Source: an uncultured Oscillibacter sp. (GTDB taxonomy: Bacteria; Bacillota; Clostridia; Oscillospirales; Oscillospiraceae). From it: a stretch of DNA of 7,722 nucleotides. A program made the translations under genes and the position numbers. Below are positions 6,145-7,722 of the stretch, one piece after another (positions within the stretch are counted from its first letter, which is position 1; the number at the start of each line of letters is the position of its first letter). The stretch is taken from assembly GCA_946530565.1 (NCBI GenBank), contig CAMNAE010000066.1:1-7722 (forward strand), given 5' to 3'. Under the pieces are notes generated by a model. It searched no databases, was not told the origin of the DNA, and worked only from the letters and a program-made list of their open reading frames with translations.

Positions 6145-6210
6145 CTCTTATTTTTCTACATTTAAATCCCACACTTGAACCGCTTTTCTGTACAGCTCGG
6201 TTTACTCCGC

Positions 6211-7050
6211 TCACTCAATGAGATTCAGCTGTTCGAGCTGTCTGCGGTGTTCTTCTCCCGTGGATTTAAGGTAAATGCGTGTAGTGTTGAGCGAGCTGTG
6301 GCCCAAAATATCGGCAAGGATCGCGATGTCATGGTACTCGCGGTAGTGTTCCACAGCAAACAGGTGCCTTAAATTGTGCGGAAAGACCTTGCTCTGCTCG
6401 ATCCCGGCCTTTTTGCAGATGCGCTTCAAGCTGGCCCACACGCTGCGGCGGTCGAGAGGCCTGTTTGTTCGCGTGATGAAGATCATGCCGCTTGTGATGT
6501 TATTATCTGCGGCATAGGCGAGCAGCTTCTCAGAAAGCTTTCCTGGGATCAGGATGCGCCTGAGCTTCCCTTTCAGGTTTACGTTCACCTCTCCGCGCCT
6601 TGCAGCCTCCACGGTGAAGAATCTGAGCTCTCCCACACGGATGCCGCAGCCTGCCAGCGTCTCGATCAGAAGCTGTACGCGCCGATTTCTTGCAGCTGCT
6701 GCACGGAGTTTCTCGTAGTCGCTCCGATCAAGCTCCCTCCCGGGCTCCAGATACGCTGAGTTCTGCCTTTTTACCTGTCTGACTCGGCAATCACTGCGTC
6801 CGACAAACTTCAGGCAGCCGTTGATGGCCGAGAGCGTCGCATTCACCGACGCTGCCGAGGCGCCTCCCTCGAGTAGACGGCCCTTGTAGGCAATCACCTT
6901 TTCACGCGTAAGTTCTTCACCCGCAAGGCTCCGGACAAAGCGATCGAGTGCCAAGCGGTATTTCTCGATCGTCGCGTCCGCGCGTTCCTCTCCCTTCAGA
7001 TACACAAGAAATTCCGAAACGTGCTCGTTGGTCAGGTATTTGGTCGTCAT
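6211..7050 (-). CDS. Tyrosine recombinase/integrase, stand-alone
   Basis: Site-specific DNA recombinase of the phage-integrase/XerC-D superfamily; 279 residues, a short two-domain form without extra N-terminal parts. A SAM-like DNA-binding domain covers about 5-100. The catalytic domain has the full active site: R138 in GCGIRVGEL, a Lys in NLKGKLRR (K160 or K162), H225 and R228 in FPHNLRH, H251 in ILGHSSLNTT, and the nucleophile Y260 in TRIYLK. ATG at 7050 follows AAAGGAGGT at an ideal distance. It has its own promoter and lies between an unrelated metabolic region and the polysaccharide operon, with no phage or transposon genes nearby. That suggests a DNA inversion or excision role, as with recombinases beside phase-variable surface loci, rather than integration of a large element. 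It is not obviously XerC or XerD; its target is unknown. Confidence 0.95.
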   Translation of the reverse strand: MTTKYLTNEHVSEFLVYLKGEERADATIEKYRLALDRFVRSLAGEELTREKVIAYKGRLLEGGASAASVNATLSAINGCLKFVGRSDCRVRQVKRQNSAYLEPGRELDRSDYEKLRAAAARNRRVQLLIETLAGCGIRVGELRFFTVEAARRGEVNVNLKGKLRRILIPGKLSEKLLAYAADNNITSGMIFITRTNRPLDRRSVWASLKRICKKAGIEQSKVFPHNLRHLFAVEHYREYHDIAILADILGHSSLNTTRIYLKSTGEEHRRQLEQLNLIE

Positions 7051-7102
7051 TTGAAAAACCTCCTTTATAATAGGCGTAATGACAATATAAATAACAAACA
7101 GA

Positions 7103-7145
7103 ACCTTTATCTGGACAGAATGGAATCATTCTGTCAGACAAAGGT
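7103..7145 (-). promoter_or_regulatory. Long hairpin in the recombinase leader
   Basis: A 20-base arm (7103-7122) and a 19-base arm (7127-7145) pair with one mismatch and one bulge; the inner 9 bp, GACAGAATG/CATTCTGTC, are perfect around GAAT. On the minus strand the hairpin is followed by a moderately T-rich stretch (TCTGTTTGTTATTTATATTG). It lies downstream of the putative recombinase promoter and 53 bases before the start codon. It could be a terminator for the upstream genes, an attenuator, or a protein-binding site. Confidence 0.6.
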
Positions 7146-7189
7146 CCTTATCAGGCATGTCAAAGTGCCGGTTCATTATTTATAATCAT

Positions 7190-7218
7190 ATTATAGTAAA
7201 AAACTCTGTGAATTGCAA
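7190..7218 (-). promoter_or_regulatory. Putative promoter of the recombinase gene
   Basis: On the minus strand TTGCAA (7218-7213), 17 bases, and a perfect TATAAT (7195-7190). Transcription would start near 7183, about 130 bases before the recombinase ATG. The -35 lies inside the 12-bp block of the direct repeat, so a protein bound there would affect this promoter. Confidence 0.6.
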
Positions 7219-7248
7219 TCAACTGCTCGTTTACTCAGTGTTATTTTT
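7211..7248. repeat. Two-block direct repeat, far-side copy
   Basis: AATTGCAATCAA (7211-7222) and GTTATTTTT (7240-7248), 17 bases apart, as at 5954-5991. The second block overlaps the end of the small Cys-rich protein gene, including its stop codon; the first block holds the recombinase -35. Confidence 0.6.
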
Positions 7249-7420
7249 CAGCAGCTGACTCCTCTTCTGCATCCTTTTTCCGCTTACCATGGCAGATTTC
7301 GCGGTTGCCGCAGGTCGCGCAGCCCCGGCCGCAGCCGCGCTTCGTGCCGTAGTGATTGCCAAGCAATATCACGAGCGGCACCGCGATCGCGACACCAAAG
7401 ATCACAATACCGGCCAGCAC
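7241..7420 (-). CDS. FeoB-associated-type Cys-rich small membrane protein
   Basis: A 59-residue protein with a GTG start at 7420 and AGGAGG 8 bases before it; an in-frame TGA at 7438-7436 rules out a longer form. One membrane helix covers about residues 2-21 (LAGIVIFGVAIAVPLVILLG). It is followed by a basic turn and a Cys cluster, GCGRGCATCGNREICHGK (29-46; C30, C34, C37, C43, H44), and a charged tail. This is the layout of the FeoB_associated family (PF12669), small proteins usually found beside the ferrous iron transporter FeoB and thought to help iron uptake. No feoB is in this window: the neighbours are a DAHP synthase upstream (65 bases) and the recombinase downstream. The family call rests on pattern, so function in iron transport is inference. 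Confidence 0.8.
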   Translation of the reverse strand: MLAGIVIFGVAIAVPLVILLGNHYGTKRGCGRGCATCGNREICHGKRKKDAEEESAAEK

Positions 7421-7485
7421 TGCGCTCCCCTCCTGTCAAGCTGTATTTCTAATTAATTTGATTACTAAAGAAGCTTTCCAAGGTC

Positions 7486-7722
7486 TCAATCCCACAGGTC
7501 CGCGAGCTCGTAGATGAGCCGCTCGGTCTTCTCCCAGCCGAGGCAGGGGTCAGTGATTGACTTGCCGAAGCAGTGCTCGTTCTCCTTCTGCGCGCCGTCT
7601 TCAAGATAGCTCTCGATCATAAGCCCCTTCACAAAGCCGCGGATCTCCTGATCGACATGGCGGGAGTGCAGCACGTCCTTGCTGATGCGGATCTGCTCGA
7701 GGTAGCGCTTTCCGGAGTTTGC
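7486..7722 (-). CDS. Class I DAHP synthase, C-terminal part (gene enters from the right edge)
   Basis: 3-deoxy-D-arabino-heptulosonate-7-phosphate synthase joins phosphoenolpyruvate and erythrose 4-phosphate, the first step of aromatic amino acid synthesis. The last 78 residues are here, about a quarter of the usual 340-350; the start is beyond base 7722. The fragment opens with ANSGKRYLEQ, the part after the metal-binding His of the conserved HANS motif. It continues with GLMIESYLEDG (the Glu corresponds to the metal ligand E302 of E. coli AroG) and SITDPCLGW (the Asp corresponds to D326), then the closing helix ERLIYELADLWD and TGA. This places it in the AroF/AroG/AroH class. Isoenzyme type and feedback control cannot be told from this part. 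It appears to be unrelated to the polysaccharide operon. Confidence 0.93.
   Translation of the reverse strand, partial: ANSGKRYLEQIRISKDVLHSRHVDQEIRGFVKGLMIESYLEDGAQKENEHCFGKSITDPCLGWEKTERLIYELADLWD

Larger units (their letters stand above)
5861..6210. other. 350-bp non-coding region between recombinase and operon
   Basis: No credible gene is present. The stretch holds the operon's ribosome binding site, one copy of the two-block direct repeat (5954-5991), a perfect 12-7-12 palindrome (6034-6064), and a candidate minus-strand promoter (6116-6144). If that promoter is used, the operon has a leader of roughly 250 bases containing the palindrome as an RNA hairpin. A 60-codon minus-strand frame (6144-5962) lacks a binding site and resembles nothing. 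Confidence 0.7.

Noticed and set aside
5861..6210. Classic invertible promoter bounded by long inverted repeats
   Set aside because: I looked for inverted repeats on either side of the candidate promoter and found only 6-8 base matches, such as GTGCCGG and GACAATAT, within chance. Only the single palindrome stands out.
7158..7163. Perfect TTGACA -35 on the minus strand before the recombinase
   Set aside because: No -10-like sequence lies 16-18 bases downstream; the TTGCAA/TATAAT pair at 7190-7218 is better.

Overview
The window reads as chromosomal DNA of a low-copy-repeat, moderately GC-rich Firmicute, most likely a gut-type clostridium (Oscillospirales-like). Grounds: Gram-positive phosphotyrosine capsule/EPS control genes, an S-layer-homology (SLH) protein, strong AGGAGG-type ribosome binding sites, TTG and GTG starts, and intergenic structured repeats of a kind common in such genomes. 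This is inference from gene content; no marker gene is present. Every gene I can support lies on the minus strand, so the window is best read from its right end to its left end.

Right end (7722 to about 7190): the 3' end of a class I DAHP synthase gene (shikimate pathway), then a 59-residue FeoB-associated-type Cys-rich membrane protein starting with GTG. Next comes a stand-alone tyrosine recombinase (7050-6211) with a complete catalytic set, its own promoter and a long hairpin in its leader. Behind it is a 350-bp non-coding stretch (5861-6210) holding a perfect 12-7-12 palindrome and a candidate operon promoter.

Middle and left (5860 to 1): a cell-surface polysaccharide operon. Order: a single-pass membrane protein of unknown function, a secreted three-SLH-domain protein, a CpsB/CapC-type PHP-family tyrosine phosphatase (start overlapping the SLH stop by one base), a CpsC/CapA/Wzz-type chain-length modulator, a CpsD/CapB-type BY-kinase with an eleven-tyrosine C-terminal cluster, a COG2426-type small membrane protein, and the N-terminal two-thirds of the membrane region plus Rossmann start of a CapD/EpsC/WbpM-type nucleotide-sugar dehydratase cut by the window edge. 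Phosphatase, modulator and kinase form the control switch for polymer length and export; the dehydratase begins precursor sugar synthesis; the SLH protein and its neighbour probably belong to the same envelope layer.

Most interesting: (i) the recombinase beside a polysaccharide operon, with a palindrome of tyrosine-recombinase crossover-site geometry between them; (ii) a two-block direct repeat (12 bp + 9 bp, both copies spaced by exactly 17 bp) that flanks the recombinase; (iii) two copies of a roughly 90-bp structured repeat on either side of the kinase gene, with compensatory changes in one stem; (iv) SLH and unknown membrane genes built into the tyrosine-phosphorylation module by translational coupling. 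No CRISPR array, tRNA, rRNA or insertion sequence was seen.
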